The notes under the pieces: model-generated
Seen by the model: the letters and a program-made list of their open reading frames with translations, nothing else
What the model was told of the DNA's origin: nothing
Database searches by the model: none
Part shown: piece after piece, positions 10,159-19,145 of the stretch
Position numbering within the stretch: position 1 is the first letter of the stretch
How the letters are laid out: each line of letters opens with the position of its first letter
Source of the DNA: Clostridia bacterium
GTDB lineage: Bacteria > Bacillota > Clostridia > Oscillospirales > CAG-272
Assembly (NCBI GenBank): GCA_017540175.1
Contig: JAFYBN010000036.1
Location: 1-64,000, forward strand
Length of the DNA stretch: 64,000 nucleotides
Direction: 5' to 3'
Program-made: the position numbers and the translations under genes

Positions 10159-11881
10159 CCCCCATCTGCGAATCGCTGATTTCCCGGTAGAGCGGGCAGG
10201 TTTCGAGCAGCTCGGCGTGCTTTCCCCGTCCCGTGATCCTGCCTTCCTCCATGACGAGGATGAGGTCGCTGTGCAGTATGGACGAGATGCGCTGGGCGAC
10301 GATGACGGACGTCGTCGCGCGCCCTTCCTTGGCGAACCGCTCCCGGATCGCCATGCGCAGCCGCGCGTCGGTGGCGTAATCGAGGGCGGAGCTCGAGTCG
10401 TCGAGGACGAGGATCTCGGGATCCCCGGCGAGCGCGCGGCTCAGGATCATCCGCTGCTTCTGCCCGCCGGAGAGGTTCGCGCCCTTGATGGCGAGCTCGA
10501 AATCGAGGCCTCCCGGCTTTTCCGCGATCACGGGGATCGCCTGCGCGTCCCGGGCGGCGTCGATGAGCGCGGCGTCGGAGAGCCCGCGCCCGAAATCGAT
10601 GTTGGTGCGCACCGTGTCAGCGAACAGGAAATCGTTCTGGAACGCCGCGCCGAATTTCTTTGAGATCTCGTCCCGGCTCATGGCGCGCACGTCCACGCCG
10701 TCGAGCCGGACCGAGCCGGAATCCACGTCGTACTGCCGCATCATCAGGGCGATGAGGGTTGTTTTGCCCGCGCCGGTCGGCCCGATGACGCCGAGGGTCT
10801 CGCCCGGATTCAAGGTAAAGCTCACGTCGTCCACGTCGTTGCGAACGCCGTTGTAAGAGAAAGAGACGTGATCGAATTCGATCTTCGGCGCGCCCTCGGG
10901 CGGCTCCGCGGGGGCGTAGGCGGCGTCGGGCTCCATGTCTTCGGGGGTGTCAAGCACCTCTGCGATGCGGTTCGCGGAGGCGATGCCGCGGGAGGACATG
11001 ATGAAAATGCGGGTCACGCTCATGAGGGCGTTGAGGATGATCGTGAAATACGAGGTGAAGGCGATGATCTTGCCCGTCTCGCTCAGCCCGCCGTTGACGC
11101 GGACCGCGCCGACGAAGATGACCGCGACCAGCCCGAAGTTCAGAAACAGGTTCATGAGGGGGGAGGTCAGCGCCATGTTGAGGGCGGCGCGCTTTTCCGC
11201 CCGGTTGAGCGCGGTGTTCGAGCCGTGGAAGCGCTCTCTTTCCGCGCCCTCCTTCCCGAGCGCCTTGATGATGCGGATGCCCTGCGCGTTTTCGCGCACG
11301 ACCCGGGTCATGTCGTCGGTCGCGACCTGCTGGGCGTTGAACAGCGGGATGCCGCGCTTCGTGATGAGGTAAACCGATACGGCGATGAAGGGCATGACGG
11401 CGATGAGCACGAGGGTCAGAACGGGCTCGAGCAGGAAGGTGATGATCACGCCGCCGATGAGGAGGCAGGGCGCGCGCACGCCCAGGCGCTGCACCATGCC
11501 GACCATCTGGTGGATGTTGTAGGTGTCGGAGGTCAGGCGGGACTCGAGCGAGGGAACGGTGAACGCGTCGATCTGCCGCGCGGAAAGATAGGATATGCGC
11601 GCGAACAGATCGTTGCGGATCTTTTCCGTGGTGTCCCGCGCGACCCGCGCCGCGATCCGGTTCGCGCCCACGTTGCCGAGAATGGCGAGGACGGAGCACA
11701 CGAACATGAGCCCGCCCGCGAGGTAGATCATGGTCCGGTTCCCGGTGGGGACGATGTCGTCGATGATGACGGACAGAAGCAGCGGCAGAAAAAGGTCCAT
11801 CACGGTGCCGCCGAATTTGATGACAAATCCGAACGCCATCTTTTTGAAAAAGGGTCTGACATAGGAGAAAACGTGCTTCAA
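10142..11881 (-). CDS. ABC exporter half-transporter, degenerate-site subunit
   Basis: The 579-aa product has a six-helix membrane domain and an ATPase domain with Walker A GPTGAGKTT and signature LSGGQKQ. The residue after Walker B is Asp (VLDDSSSALD) and the H-loop His is Gln (VAQRIS). These changes mark the inactive-site subunit of heterodimeric exporters. The start is taken as TTG at 11881, which follows AGGAGG by 8 bp and gives the usual length of about 580 aa. The ATG at 11885 is out of frame, and the upstream open frame crosses repeat DNA. It is the first gene of a two-gene unit with the downstream exporter. Confidence 0.88.
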   Translation of the reverse strand: MKHVFSYVRPFFKKMAFGFVIKFGGTVMDLFLPLLLSVIIDDIVPTGNRTMIYLAGGLMFVCSVLAILGNVGANRIAARVARDTTEKIRNDLFARISYLSARQIDAFTVPSLESRLTSDTYNIHQMVGMVQRLGVRAPCLLIGGVIITFLLEPVLTLVLIAVMPFIAVSVYLITKRGIPLFNAQQVATDDMTRVVRENAQGIRIIKALGKEGAERERFHGSNTALNRAEKRAALNMALTSPLMNLFLNFGLVAVIFVGAVRVNGGLSETGKIIAFTSYFTIILNALMSVTRIFIMSSRGIASANRIAEVLDTPEDMEPDAAYAPAEPPEGAPKIEFDHVSFSYNGVRNDVDDVSFTLNPGETLGVIGPTGAGKTTLIALMMRQYDVDSGSVRLDGVDVRAMSRDEISKKFGAAFQNDFLFADTVRTNIDFGRGLSDAALIDAARDAQAIPVIAEKPGGLDFELAIKGANLSGGQKQRMILSRALAGDPEILVLDDSSSALDYATDARLRMAIRERFAKEGRATTSVIVAQRISSILHSDLILVMEEGRITGRGKHAELLETCPLYREISDSQMGGALFE

Positions 11882-11949
11882 CCATGCGCCTCCTCTCGGT
11901 GGGGGGTCTTTCTTGATCCAGTATAGCGGGAACTGTTTTGACAAAGTGC

Positions 11950-12215
11950 GGCGGGGCAGGGGAACGACTCCCTCAGCCGCCGTGCCGACGCGGCCGCACT
12001 TGGCGCCAGTTCCCTCGAGTGCGGCGTCGTGCCGACACAGTCGCACTCGCACAAGTGAGCCAAGGGCTGAGTCTCTCCATAAGCCTCCCTCTTTGAGGGA
12101 GGTGTCACGGCGCAAGCCGTGACGGAAGGAGTCAAATGCGCTTTCAGCTCAACTTTGCCCTCTCCGGTATCGTCTTGACGCCGGCGGGGCAGGGGAACGA
12201 CTCCCTCAGCCGCCG
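11950..12215. repeat. 33-bp direct repeat flanking a repeat-rich segment
   Basis: A 33-bp sequence beginning GGCGGGGCAGGGGAACGACT is present identically at 11950-11982 and 12183-12215, in the same orientation. The 200 bp between the copies hold the double-hairpin element at 12084-12123. The block lies between a minus-strand promoter (12228-12256) and the ABC exporter genes, so it would form part of their leader RNA. Confidence 0.7.
12084..12123 (+). repeat. Double-hairpin dispersed element, copy 2
   Basis: Two neighbouring perfect hairpins are seen: CCTCCCTC/GAGGGAGG (12084-12102) and GTCACGGC/GCCGTGAC (12104-12123). The layout mirrors the element at 807-843 in inverse orientation. I recall closely similar elements from other clostridial intergenic regions. 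Confidence 0.7.
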
Positions 12216-12227
12216 CGGGTTTTCTCC

Positions 12228-12256
12228 ATTATACCACGTTCCCGGCGAACATGCAA
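12228..12256 (-). promoter_or_regulatory. Minus-strand sigma-A promoter toward the ABC exporter
   Basis: On the minus strand this reads TTGCAT (12256-12251), a 17-bp spacer and TATAAT (12233-12228). It would produce a leader of about 350 nt, containing the repeat segment, before the exporter start at 11881. Confidence 0.7.
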
Positions 12257-12322
12257 TGAATTTCTTAAGAATCGCGGAGAATTTTAAGAATACGCCGCGG
12301 CAAATCCCCGGCATCGGACTGC

Positions 12323-12352
12323 TTGACACGCCGCCGCTTTTTGTGCTATAAT
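12323..12352 (+). promoter_or_regulatory. Sigma-A promoter for trkA-trkH
   Basis: TTGACA (12323-12328), an 18-bp spacer and TATAAT (12347-12352) lie 46 bp upstream of the trkA start. Confidence 0.88.
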
Positions 12353-12397
12353 ATAAAATACCATTTTTGTGTGATCGTGTTTCCGGAGGGAATGCCC

Positions 12398-13762
12398 ATG
12401 AACATCATCATCTGCGGCTGCGGCAAAATCGGCGCCGCCCTGATCGACGCGCTTGCCGCCGAGGGTCACAACGTAACGGCGCTCGACAACGATCCCGCCG
12501 TGCTGACCGAGATGACTAACGTCCACGACGTGATCGGCGTATGCGGCAACGGCGCGGACTGCGAGACCCTGGAGGAAACCGGCGTCCGGCAGGCCGAGCT
12601 GTTTGTCGCCGTGACGGGCTCGGACGAGCTCAACATGCTGGCGTGCTTCCTCGCGAAACGCATGGGGGCGCTCCACACCATCGCGCGGATCCGGAATCCC
12701 GAATACAACGACTCCTCCCTCGATTTCATGAAGCGGGAGCTCGGGCTTTCGATGGCGATCAATCCGGAGCTTCTTGCGGCACGGGAGCTTTTCGACGTGC
12801 TCCGCATGCCCTCTGCGGCGAAGATCGAAACCTTTTCCGGGCGCACGTTCGAGATCGCGGAGCTTCGTCTGAAGGACGATTCCGTGCTGGACGGGCTGAC
12901 GCTCAGGGATCTGCGGAACACCTATAAGACCCAGGTCCTCGTCTGCACGGTACAGCGGGGCGAGGACGTTTTCATCCCCTCCGGCGATTTCGTTCTGAAA
13001 AGCGGGGACCGCATCGGCATCACGTCCTCCCCCGCGGAAATCGTGAAATTCATGCGCCAGATCGGGCTGCTGCAGAAAAAAGCGCGGTCCGTCATGCTGC
13101 TCGGCGGCTCGCGGACGGCGTACTACCTCGCGAAAATGCTCGTGTCTTCCGGCGCGGACGTGAAGATCATCGAGAGGGACATGGCGGTCGCGCAGCTGTT
13201 TTCGGACGAGATCCCCGGCGCTTCGGTCGTGCTGGGCGACGGCGCGCAGCAGGAGCTGCTCCTCGAGGAGGGCATCCGCGACACGGACGCCTTCGTCTCC
13301 CTCACGGGCATGGACGAGGAAAACATCCTGATCTCGATCTACGCCTCGTCGCAGAACGTGCCCAAGGTTATCTCCAAAATCAACCGGGACGAGCTCATGC
13401 CGATGGCGGAAAAGCTCGGACTCGATACCTTCATCTCCCCACGGCGCATCATCGCGGACGTCCTCGTGCAGTACGCGCGCGCCCTCGAGAATTCCCGCGG
13501 CAGTCAGGTCGAAACCATGTACAAGCTCATGGACGGATGCGTCGAGGCGCTGGAGTTCCGGGTCACGCAGGAGGCGGCGGGGCTGACCGGCGTGGAACTG
13601 AGAAGCATGAAGCGCAAGCCCCAGATCCTCATCGCCGGCATCATCCGCGGCAGGCGCACGATCGTCCCCGGCGGCGAAGACGTGATCCACGTCGGCGACC
13701 GCGTCATCGTCCTCGCGGGCGCGGGACACCGGCTCGGCGACCTTTCGGACATTCTCGCGTAG
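12398..13762 (+). CDS. trkA: Trk potassium uptake regulatory subunit TrkA
   Basis: TrkA is the cytoplasmic gating ring of the Trk K+ transporter. The 454-aa protein has two tandem RCK units. The first begins with the nucleotide-binding loop GCGKIG at residues 7-12. The second begins around residue 230 with LLGGSRTAYYLA. Each is followed by a TrkA-C domain. The ATG at 12398 is preferred over 12392 because the GGAGG site lies about 9 bp upstream of it. trkH follows after 52 bp, so both subunits come from one unit driven by the promoter at 12323-12352. Confidence 0.95.
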   Translation: MNIIICGCGKIGAALIDALAAEGHNVTALDNDPAVLTEMTNVHDVIGVCGNGADCETLEETGVRQAELFVAVTGSDELNMLACFLAKRMGALHTIARIRNPEYNDSSLDFMKRELGLSMAINPELLAARELFDVLRMPSAAKIETFSGRTFEIAELRLKDDSVLDGLTLRDLRNTYKTQVLVCTVQRGEDVFIPSGDFVLKSGDRIGITSSPAEIVKFMRQIGLLQKKARSVMLLGGSRTAYYLAKMLVSSGADVKIIERDMAVAQLFSDEIPGASVVLGDGAQQELLLEEGIRDTDAFVSLTGMDEENILISIYASSQNVPKVISKINRDELMPMAEKLGLDTFISPRRIIADVLVQYARALENSRGSQVETMYKLMDGCVEALEFRVTQEAAGLTGVELRSMKRKPQILIAGIIRGRRTIVPGGEDVIHVGDRVIVLAGAGHRLGDLSDILA

Positions 13763-13814
13763 CGGACCGCCGCGCCCCGCTCCTTCAAGTTTTGTTTTCC
13801 CTCGGGAGGACTCT

Positions 13815-15260
13815 ATGAACTGGAAAATGATCCTCAAAAATCTCGGCATGATCGTGACGATCGAGGGCGGGCTGATGCTGCTCCCGACCGTCTGCGCCTT
13901 GTGTTACCGCGAATGGTTCGTCGCGCTCATGTTCCTTGCGACGGCGGCCGTCGCCGCCGCGGCCGGCACGACGGTCGTGCTCTTGACGCGCAAAGGCGAC
14001 GACGTCATTTTCGCGAAGGAGGGCTTCGTCATCACCGCGCTCGCGTGGGTCCTCATGGGCGTGATCGGGGCCGTCCCGTTTCTGCTCACCGGGGACATCA
14101 CATCCCCCGCGGACGCCTTTTTCGAGACGGTCAGCGGTCTGACGACGACCGGGGCGTCGATTCTGAGGGACGTCACCGCCATGAGCCGGGGCTGCCAGTT
14201 CTGGCGCAGCTTCACGCACTGGATCGGCGGCATGGGCGTGCTCGTGCTCATGATGGCGCTCGTGTCCGACGCGAGCGGGCGCTCCATCCACATCATGCGC
14301 GCGGAAATGCCGGGACCGGTCGTGGACAAGATCGTCCCCCGCGTCCGCGACACCGCGAAGATCCTCTACCTCATTTATATTGCCCTGACCGCCGCGGAAA
14401 CGGTTTTCCTGCTCGCGGGCGGCATGAATTTGTTTGAATCCCTGATCCATTCGTTCGGAACGGCGGGCACGGGCGGCTTCAGCGTCCGCTCGGAGAGCAT
14501 CGGCGCTTATTCCCCCTATATCGTCTGGGTGGTCACCGTCTTCATGCTCCTGTTCGGTGTGAACTTCAACCTGTATTTCCTCCTGCTCATCAAGAAATTC
14601 CGCGCCGCCTTCGGAAGCGAGGAGCTGAAAGTCTATTTCGGCATCGTCGGCGTCTCCGTCGCGGTCATCACGGCGAACACGCTGAAAATCGCGGGCAATT
14701 TCTCCGACGCTCTGAGAAACGCGGCGTTCCAGGTCGCGTCCATCGCCACCACCACAGGCTACGCCACGACGGACTTCAACCTCTGGCCCGGGCTTTCGAA
14801 GATGATTCTGCTTCTGCTCATGTTCGTGGGCGGATGCGCGGGCTCCACGGCGGGCGGCCTCAAGGTCGCGCGGGTCGCCATTCTCGTCAAGTCCGCGCGG
14901 CGGGAGCTCGCGAAGCTGCTGCATCCCCGCTCGGTCAGCTCCGTGCGGTTTGAGAAAAAGCCCCTCGGCGACCCGGTCCGCTTCAGCGTAACGAATTATT
15001 TCGCCCTCTACGCCCTTCTGCTCGCGGGAACCCTCGTGCTCATCGCGGGCGAGCCCTTCGATCTCGAAACGAACATTTCGGCGGCGGTCGCGTGCTTCAA
15101 CAACGTCGGACCGGGCTTCTCCGCCGTGGGGCCGATGGGGAACTACGCCGATTACGGCGTGTTCGCGAAAATCGTTCTCTCCGCGGCGATGCTGCTCGGG
15201 CGGCTTGAGATCTATCCCCTCGTGCTCACCTTCATGCCGTCGACGTGGACGAAGAAATAA
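13815..15260 (+). CDS. trkH: Trk potassium uptake membrane subunit TrkH
   Basis: TrkH is the ion-conducting membrane subunit. The 481-aa protein has the four pore loops of the family, each with a selectivity-filter Gly: TTTGASIL, GTGGFSVR, TTTGYATT and NNVGPGFS. About ten hydrophobic helices are present. A GGGAGG site precedes the ATG. It follows trkA by 52 bp and forms the complete two-subunit transporter with it. Confidence 0.95.
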   Translation: MNWKMILKNLGMIVTIEGGLMLLPTVCALCYREWFVALMFLATAAVAAAAGTTVVLLTRKGDDVIFAKEGFVITALAWVLMGVIGAVPFLLTGDITSPADAFFETVSGLTTTGASILRDVTAMSRGCQFWRSFTHWIGGMGVLVLMMALVSDASGRSIHIMRAEMPGPVVDKIVPRVRDTAKILYLIYIALTAAETVFLLAGGMNLFESLIHSFGTAGTGGFSVRSESIGAYSPYIVWVVTVFMLLFGVNFNLYFLLLIKKFRAAFGSEELKVYFGIVGVSVAVITANTLKIAGNFSDALRNAAFQVASIATTTGYATTDFNLWPGLSKMILLLLMFVGGCAGSTAGGLKVARVAILVKSARRELAKLLHPRSVSSVRFEKKPLGDPVRFSVTNYFALYALLLAGTLVLIAGEPFDLETNISAAVACFNNVGPGFSAVGPMGNYADYGVFAKIVLSAAMLLGRLEIYPLVLTFMPSTWTKK

Positions 15261-15311
15261 CACGGCGGGATTAAGAACCGATTAAACTTTTCCCCCACCC
15301 CTCCCAGACCA

Positions 15312-15340
15312 TTGCATTTTCGGAAAAGACCTGATATAAT
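15312..15340 (+). promoter_or_regulatory. Sigma-A promoter for ireB
   Basis: TTGCAT (15312-15317), a 17-bp spacer and TATAAT (15335-15340) lie about 50 bp upstream of the ireB start. Confidence 0.8.
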
Positions 15341-15391
15341 AGAAAACCGGAAGATTCAGACAAGCCCGAACCCTGCGAAGGAGGTACCGAG

Positions 15392-15649
15392 ATGAAAGAC
15401 GAAATGAGCAAGACGATCACCTTTTCCATCCGCGAGGAAGAAAGGGACAGAGAGCGCAAGGCGCTTCTCAGAGCCGTTTACGACGCGCTGAGCGAAAAGG
15501 GCTACAACCCCATCAACCAGCTCGTCGGCTATGTCCTTACCGAGGACCCGACCTATATCACGAACCATAAGAACGCCCGGGGCCTGATCCGCCGCATCGA
15601 CCGGGACGAGCTGATGGCGGCGCTGCTCAAGGAGTATCTGGGGCTTTGA
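15392..15649 (+). CDS. ireB: IreB-family regulatory phosphoprotein (UPF0297)
   Basis: The 85-aa protein has the family core YNPINQLVGYVLTEDPTYI (residues 38-56) and the C-terminal HKNARGLIRRIDRDEL. In Enterococcus, IreB is the substrate of the PASTA kinase IreK and controls cephalosporin resistance. The N-terminal Thr/Ser region (SKTITFS) is where phosphorylation occurs in that system. The family normally neighbours ruvX and a DUF1292 gene; here it is coupled instead to an aldo/keto reductase by a 4-bp TTGA overlap. Confidence 0.93.
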   Translation: MKDEMSKTITFSIREEERDRERKALLRAVYDALSEKGYNPINQLVGYVLTEDPTYITNHKNARGLIRRIDRDELMAALLKEYLGL

Positions 15650-16704
15650 GAAAGGTCTCGCTTTCCCCCCGCCTGCCGGAGGTCTCCCGGCTTGCCATAG
15701 GCTCGCTCACCGTCTCGGGGATGCAGCGCGATCTGCCCCCGGAGGAGGCGGCGGCCGTCCTTGCCTACGCGTTCGACCGGGGCGTGAATTTCGTGGATAC
15801 GGCGCAGTATTACGAGAACTACGGCCTGATCCGCCGCGCGCTCGAGCTGTGCCGCGACCCCGATTCCGTCGTCCTCTCCACCAAAACCTACGCGTGGTCG
15901 AAAAAGCTCGCCGAGGAAGCGGTCGAGGAAGCGAGACAGAAGACCGGGCGGGACGTGATCGACCTGTTCCTGTTGCACGAGCAGGAGAGCTACGATACCC
16001 TCCGCGGACATCGGGAAGCCCTCGAATACCTGCTCGATTGCCGCGAGCGGGGCGTTGTCCGCGCCCTCGGCGCGTCCACCCACCACGTCGCGCTCGTGCG
16101 GGGCCTTTTGCGGCTCGCCGACGAGGGCACGGCAGTCGACGTGTGCCATCCGCTCTACAACAAGGCGGGCATCGGCATCGCGGACGGCACGGAAGCGGAT
16201 ATGGCACAGGCTCTCACCGAGCTGCACGCCCGGGGCGTCGGCGTTTTTGCCATGAAGGCGCTCGGCGGAGGCCACCTCGCCGAAAGCGCCGAAGACGCGC
16301 TCCGGTTCGTGCTCGAAAAGGATTTCATCGACGCGGTCGCCGTGGGGATGCAGTCCGAAGCGGAGATCGACGCGAACATCCGCTTTTTCGAAGAAGGCGC
16401 TTTCTCGGACGACGACCGCGAACGCCTGTCGCACGCGAACCGGACCCTGCACGTCGAAGAATACTGCGAGGGCTGCGGCGCGTGCGTGCGCCGCTGCGCC
16501 GCGGGAGCCCTGCGCCTCGTTGAGACCGCGGATTCCGAAGAAGAACGCCGAGAAGGAGACCTCGCCGACGAATTTCTGCGCGAACTTGACTCCGGCTCGC
16601 TTCACAGACCGCCCCGCCTGCGCGCCGAACCAGACGACCGAAAATGCGTCCGATGCGGCTACTGCACGAAGGTCTGCCCGGTGTTTGCCCTGAAGATTTA
16701 CTGA
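15646..16704 (+). CDS. Aldo/keto reductase with C-terminal two-cluster ferredoxin domain
   Basis: The 352-aa protein starts with an aldo/keto reductase barrel containing NFVDTAQYYENYG (catalytic Asp and Tyr), the Lys of STKTYAW and the nucleotide-binding C-terminal half. The last 90 residues carry two CxxCxxCxxxC motifs (CEGCGACVRRC, CVRCGYCTKVC), which bind two [4Fe-4S] clusters. Such fusions are common in anaerobes and presumably couple aldehyde or ketone reduction to ferredoxin-type carriers; the substrate is unknown. The TTG start overlaps the ireB TGA by 4 bp, so translation is coupled. Confidence 0.88.
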   Translation: MRKVSLSPRLPEVSRLAIGSLTVSGMQRDLPPEEAAAVLAYAFDRGVNFVDTAQYYENYGLIRRALELCRDPDSVVLSTKTYAWSKKLAEEAVEEARQKTGRDVIDLFLLHEQESYDTLRGHREALEYLLDCRERGVVRALGASTHHVALVRGLLRLADEGTAVDVCHPLYNKAGIGIADGTEADMAQALTELHARGVGVFAMKALGGGHLAESAEDALRFVLEKDFIDAVAVGMQSEAEIDANIRFFEEGAFSDDDRERLSHANRTLHVEEYCEGCGACVRRCAAGALRLVETADSEEERREGDLADEFLRELDSGSLHRPPRLRAEPDDRKCVRCGYCTKVCPVFALKIY

Positions 16705-16795
16705 GCTCCGCGCGGCGGGTTTCCGAGGCAAGCGATCCCCCCGGCCGCTCGCGCCGCTTTTTTCACACCCATCCGGATTTGCCCGTGAGATTGCC

Positions 16796-17785
16796 ATGAC
16801 AAAAATCCAATCCCTGAAAGACCGCGCGCCGCGCGAAATCCCGCCGGGAGCGGTCTTCGTACTCGGTTATTTTGACGGGGTGCACCTCGGTCACCGCGCG
16901 CTGCTCGGCGAAGCGGCGCGCCTTGGAGCATCCCTCTCTGCCCCCGCCGCGGTCTGGACGCTCGAAAAGCCCGAGTCCCCCGGGAGCTGCCTGACGACGG
17001 CGGATGAAAAATGCCGTCTTTTTCTCGCGTACGGCGCGGACTATGCCGTCAGCGATCCCTTCGAAGAGATCCGCGGCATGGAGGGGGAGGAGTTCTTCTC
17101 GAGCCTCATCGCGGACCGCTTCCGCCCCGCCGCCGTGATCTGCGGGTATAATTTCACCTTCGGACGCGGCGCTTCCTGCCGCGCAGACGATCTCAGACGC
17201 TTCGCCGAAGCCCGCGGGATCGCCGTCTCCGTCCTTGACGCCGTCGAAGCGGACGGCGCGCCCGTCTCGTCCACACGCATCCGCGCGCTCATTGCCCGCG
17301 GAGGAATGGAGGAGGCCGCGCGGCTGCTCGGACGGCCGTATTTTGTCGACGCGCCCGTCGTAAAGGGCATGCGGCTGGGACATGCGCTCGGCTTCCCGAC
17401 CGTGAACCAAAGACCCCCGGCGGAGAAGCTTCTGCCTCCGCGCGGCGTGTACGTCTCCCTCGTGCGGACGGAGACGGGGGAGCGCTACGAGGGCGTTTCC
17501 AATCTCGGCTCCCGCCCCACGGTCAACGACGACGGGGAGGACGTGACGCTCGAGACGACCCTGTTCGGCAACCCGGGCGACCTCTACGGACATAAGATCA
17601 CGACCTCGCTCGTGAAATATCTGAGAGAAGAAATGCGTTTTTCGTCCCTGGACGCCCTCGAGGAGCGGATCGCAAAGGACGCGGACGGGGCGCGGGCATA
17701 CTGGAAAACGATGAAAACCCGGCGGGAAAGCACCCCCGCCGCAATGCCGGAGGACACGGCGGGGAAGGAGGAAGAGGCGTTTTGA
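16796..17785 (+). CDS. ribF: Bifunctional riboflavin kinase/FAD synthetase RibF
   Basis: RibF converts riboflavin to FMN and then to FAD. The 329-aa protein has the FAD synthetase nucleotidyltransferase motifs GYFDGVHLGH (residues 23-32) and SSTRIR, and the riboflavin kinase motif GFPTVN, a variant of the usual GFPTAN. The length is close to the 310-330 aa family norm. The gene is normally next to truB or rpsO; here its stop overlaps the TTG start of a D-Ala carboxypeptidase-like gene by 4 bp. No FMN riboswitch is seen upstream. Confidence 0.95.
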   Translation: MTKIQSLKDRAPREIPPGAVFVLGYFDGVHLGHRALLGEAARLGASLSAPAAVWTLEKPESPGSCLTTADEKCRLFLAYGADYAVSDPFEEIRGMEGEEFFSSLIADRFRPAAVICGYNFTFGRGASCRADDLRRFAEARGIAVSVLDAVEADGAPVSSTRIRALIARGGMEEAARLLGRPYFVDAPVVKGMRLGHALGFPTVNQRPPAEKLLPPRGVYVSLVRTETGERYEGVSNLGSRPTVNDDGEDVTLETTLFGNPGDLYGHKITTSLVKYLREEMRFSSLDALEERIAKDADGARAYWKTMKTRRESTPAAMPEDTAGKEEEAF

Positions 17786-19119
17786 AAAAGAATCTCAAAC
17801 GCGCGTTCGCGGCAGCCGCCGCGCTTCTCTTCGTTCTGCCCCTTCTCGCAGCTCTCCCTGCGTCCGCCGCCGATACGCTCACGGTGGAAAACTGCACCTC
17901 GGCGTATCTGTACAATTTCGAAAACGACCGCGCGCTGTTCGAGTACCGCGCGAACGAGAGAGCCTTCCCAGCCTCCACGGTCAAGCTCATGACCGCCCTT
18001 GTCGTCTGCGACGCGTTCGGCGACGCGCTCGACACGCCGGTCACGGTGACGTGGGACATGCTGAGCGAGGTCGCGGGCAACAGCGTTGAGTTTTTCGAGG
18101 GCGAGGTCGTCACGGTGCGCCAGCTTCTCAACTGCATGCTCGTGAATTCCGCGAACGATGCCGCCATCATCCTCGCGTACGCCGTCGCGGGCTCGACGTC
18201 CGCGTTCGTCGCCCGGATGAACGAAAAAGCCGAGGCGCTCGGCATGGCGAACACGACCTATACCAACTGCACCGGAATGCACGATCCGAAAATGATCACC
18301 ACGGCAGCGGACACGGCGCGCGCCGCGAAGGCGCTGTACGCGATCCCGGGGGTGATCGACATCACATCCCAGCAGAAATACGTCATGCCCGCGACCAATA
18401 TGAGCGCGGAGCGGGTCGTCTTCAACCGCAACGGACTGATTTCAAAGTATTATACCACCGGTTATTATTACCCCGCCGCGATCGGCATGAACGCGGGCGC
18501 GACGGAGCAGGGCGGGTACTCCCTCTGCGCGGCGGCACGGGAAGAGGACACGGGCCTCACCTATCTCGCCGTGGTGCTCGGCGGGCTCGAATCGGACGGC
18601 AAGCTCTGGCATTACGAAAACGGACGCAGAATGTTCGACTGGGCGTTCAGCGCCTATTCCTACCGGCCGGTGCTCTCCACCACGCAGGTCATCTGCGAGA
18701 TCCCGGTGCGTCTTTCGTCCACGGTCGATTACGTGACCCTCGTGCCGAAGGAAACCGTCACGGTGTACCTCCCCGTTGCGATGGACATCGACAAGGAGGT
18801 CATCTACAGCTACAATACCTTCGAGGACGAGATGGACGCGCCCATCGAAGCGGGCGAGGAGGCGGGCGTCATCACGGTCGTGTACGGGGATGAGATCATC
18901 GGGACCTGTCCCCTCGTCACCACCGTGAGCGTGACGCGGAGCGAATTCCTCTACTTCCTGAAACAGATCGAAAGCTTCACAAAGAGCCGCTTCTTCTTCG
19001 GGACCGTCATCGCGGTCGTGGTCCTGACGCTGATTTACGTATTCGCGCAGGCGGCGTTCCGCGAAAAGCGCATCCGGAAAATGTCCGGACGCGGCATGGA
19101 CCGAAGAAGGCAGAGATAG
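17782..19119 (+). CDS. D-alanyl-D-alanine carboxypeptidase-like protein (peptidase S11)
   Basis: The family trims D-Ala from peptidoglycan stem peptides. The 445-aa protein has a signal peptide (residues 1-29), the SxxK motif with S65 and K68 (ASTVKLM), SAN at 123-125, a C-terminal beta-rich domain and a membrane helix near residues 405-428. The third motif, normally KTG, reads NAG at 237-239 (GMNAGAT), so the conserved Lys is missing. Activity may be altered or lost. The TTG start overlaps the ribF stop (TTGA) and follows GGAGG by about 11 bp. Confidence 0.88.
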   Translation: MKKNLKRAFAAAAALLFVLPLLAALPASAADTLTVENCTSAYLYNFENDRALFEYRANERAFPASTVKLMTALVVCDAFGDALDTPVTVTWDMLSEVAGNSVEFFEGEVVTVRQLLNCMLVNSANDAAIILAYAVAGSTSAFVARMNEKAEALGMANTTYTNCTGMHDPKMITTAADTARAAKALYAIPGVIDITSQQKYVMPATNMSAERVVFNRNGLISKYYTTGYYYPAAIGMNAGATEQGGYSLCAAAREEDTGLTYLAVVLGGLESDGKLWHYENGRRMFDWAFSAYSYRPVLSTTQVICEIPVRLSSTVDYVTLVPKETVTVYLPVAMDIDKEVIYSYNTFEDEMDAPIEAGEEAGVITVVYGDEIIGTCPLVTTVSVTRSEFLYFLKQIESFTKSRFFFGTVIAVVVLTLIYVFAQAAFREKRIRKMSGRGMDRRRQR

Positions 19120-19145
19120 GAGCCGCGGCTCTTCAATTCACATCC

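Noticed and set aside
11882-12115. N-terminal extension of the upstream ABC exporter subunit to 12115
   Set aside because: It is translated from the repeat-rich segment and has no exporter-like sequence. The TTG at 11881 with AGGAGG gives the normal length.
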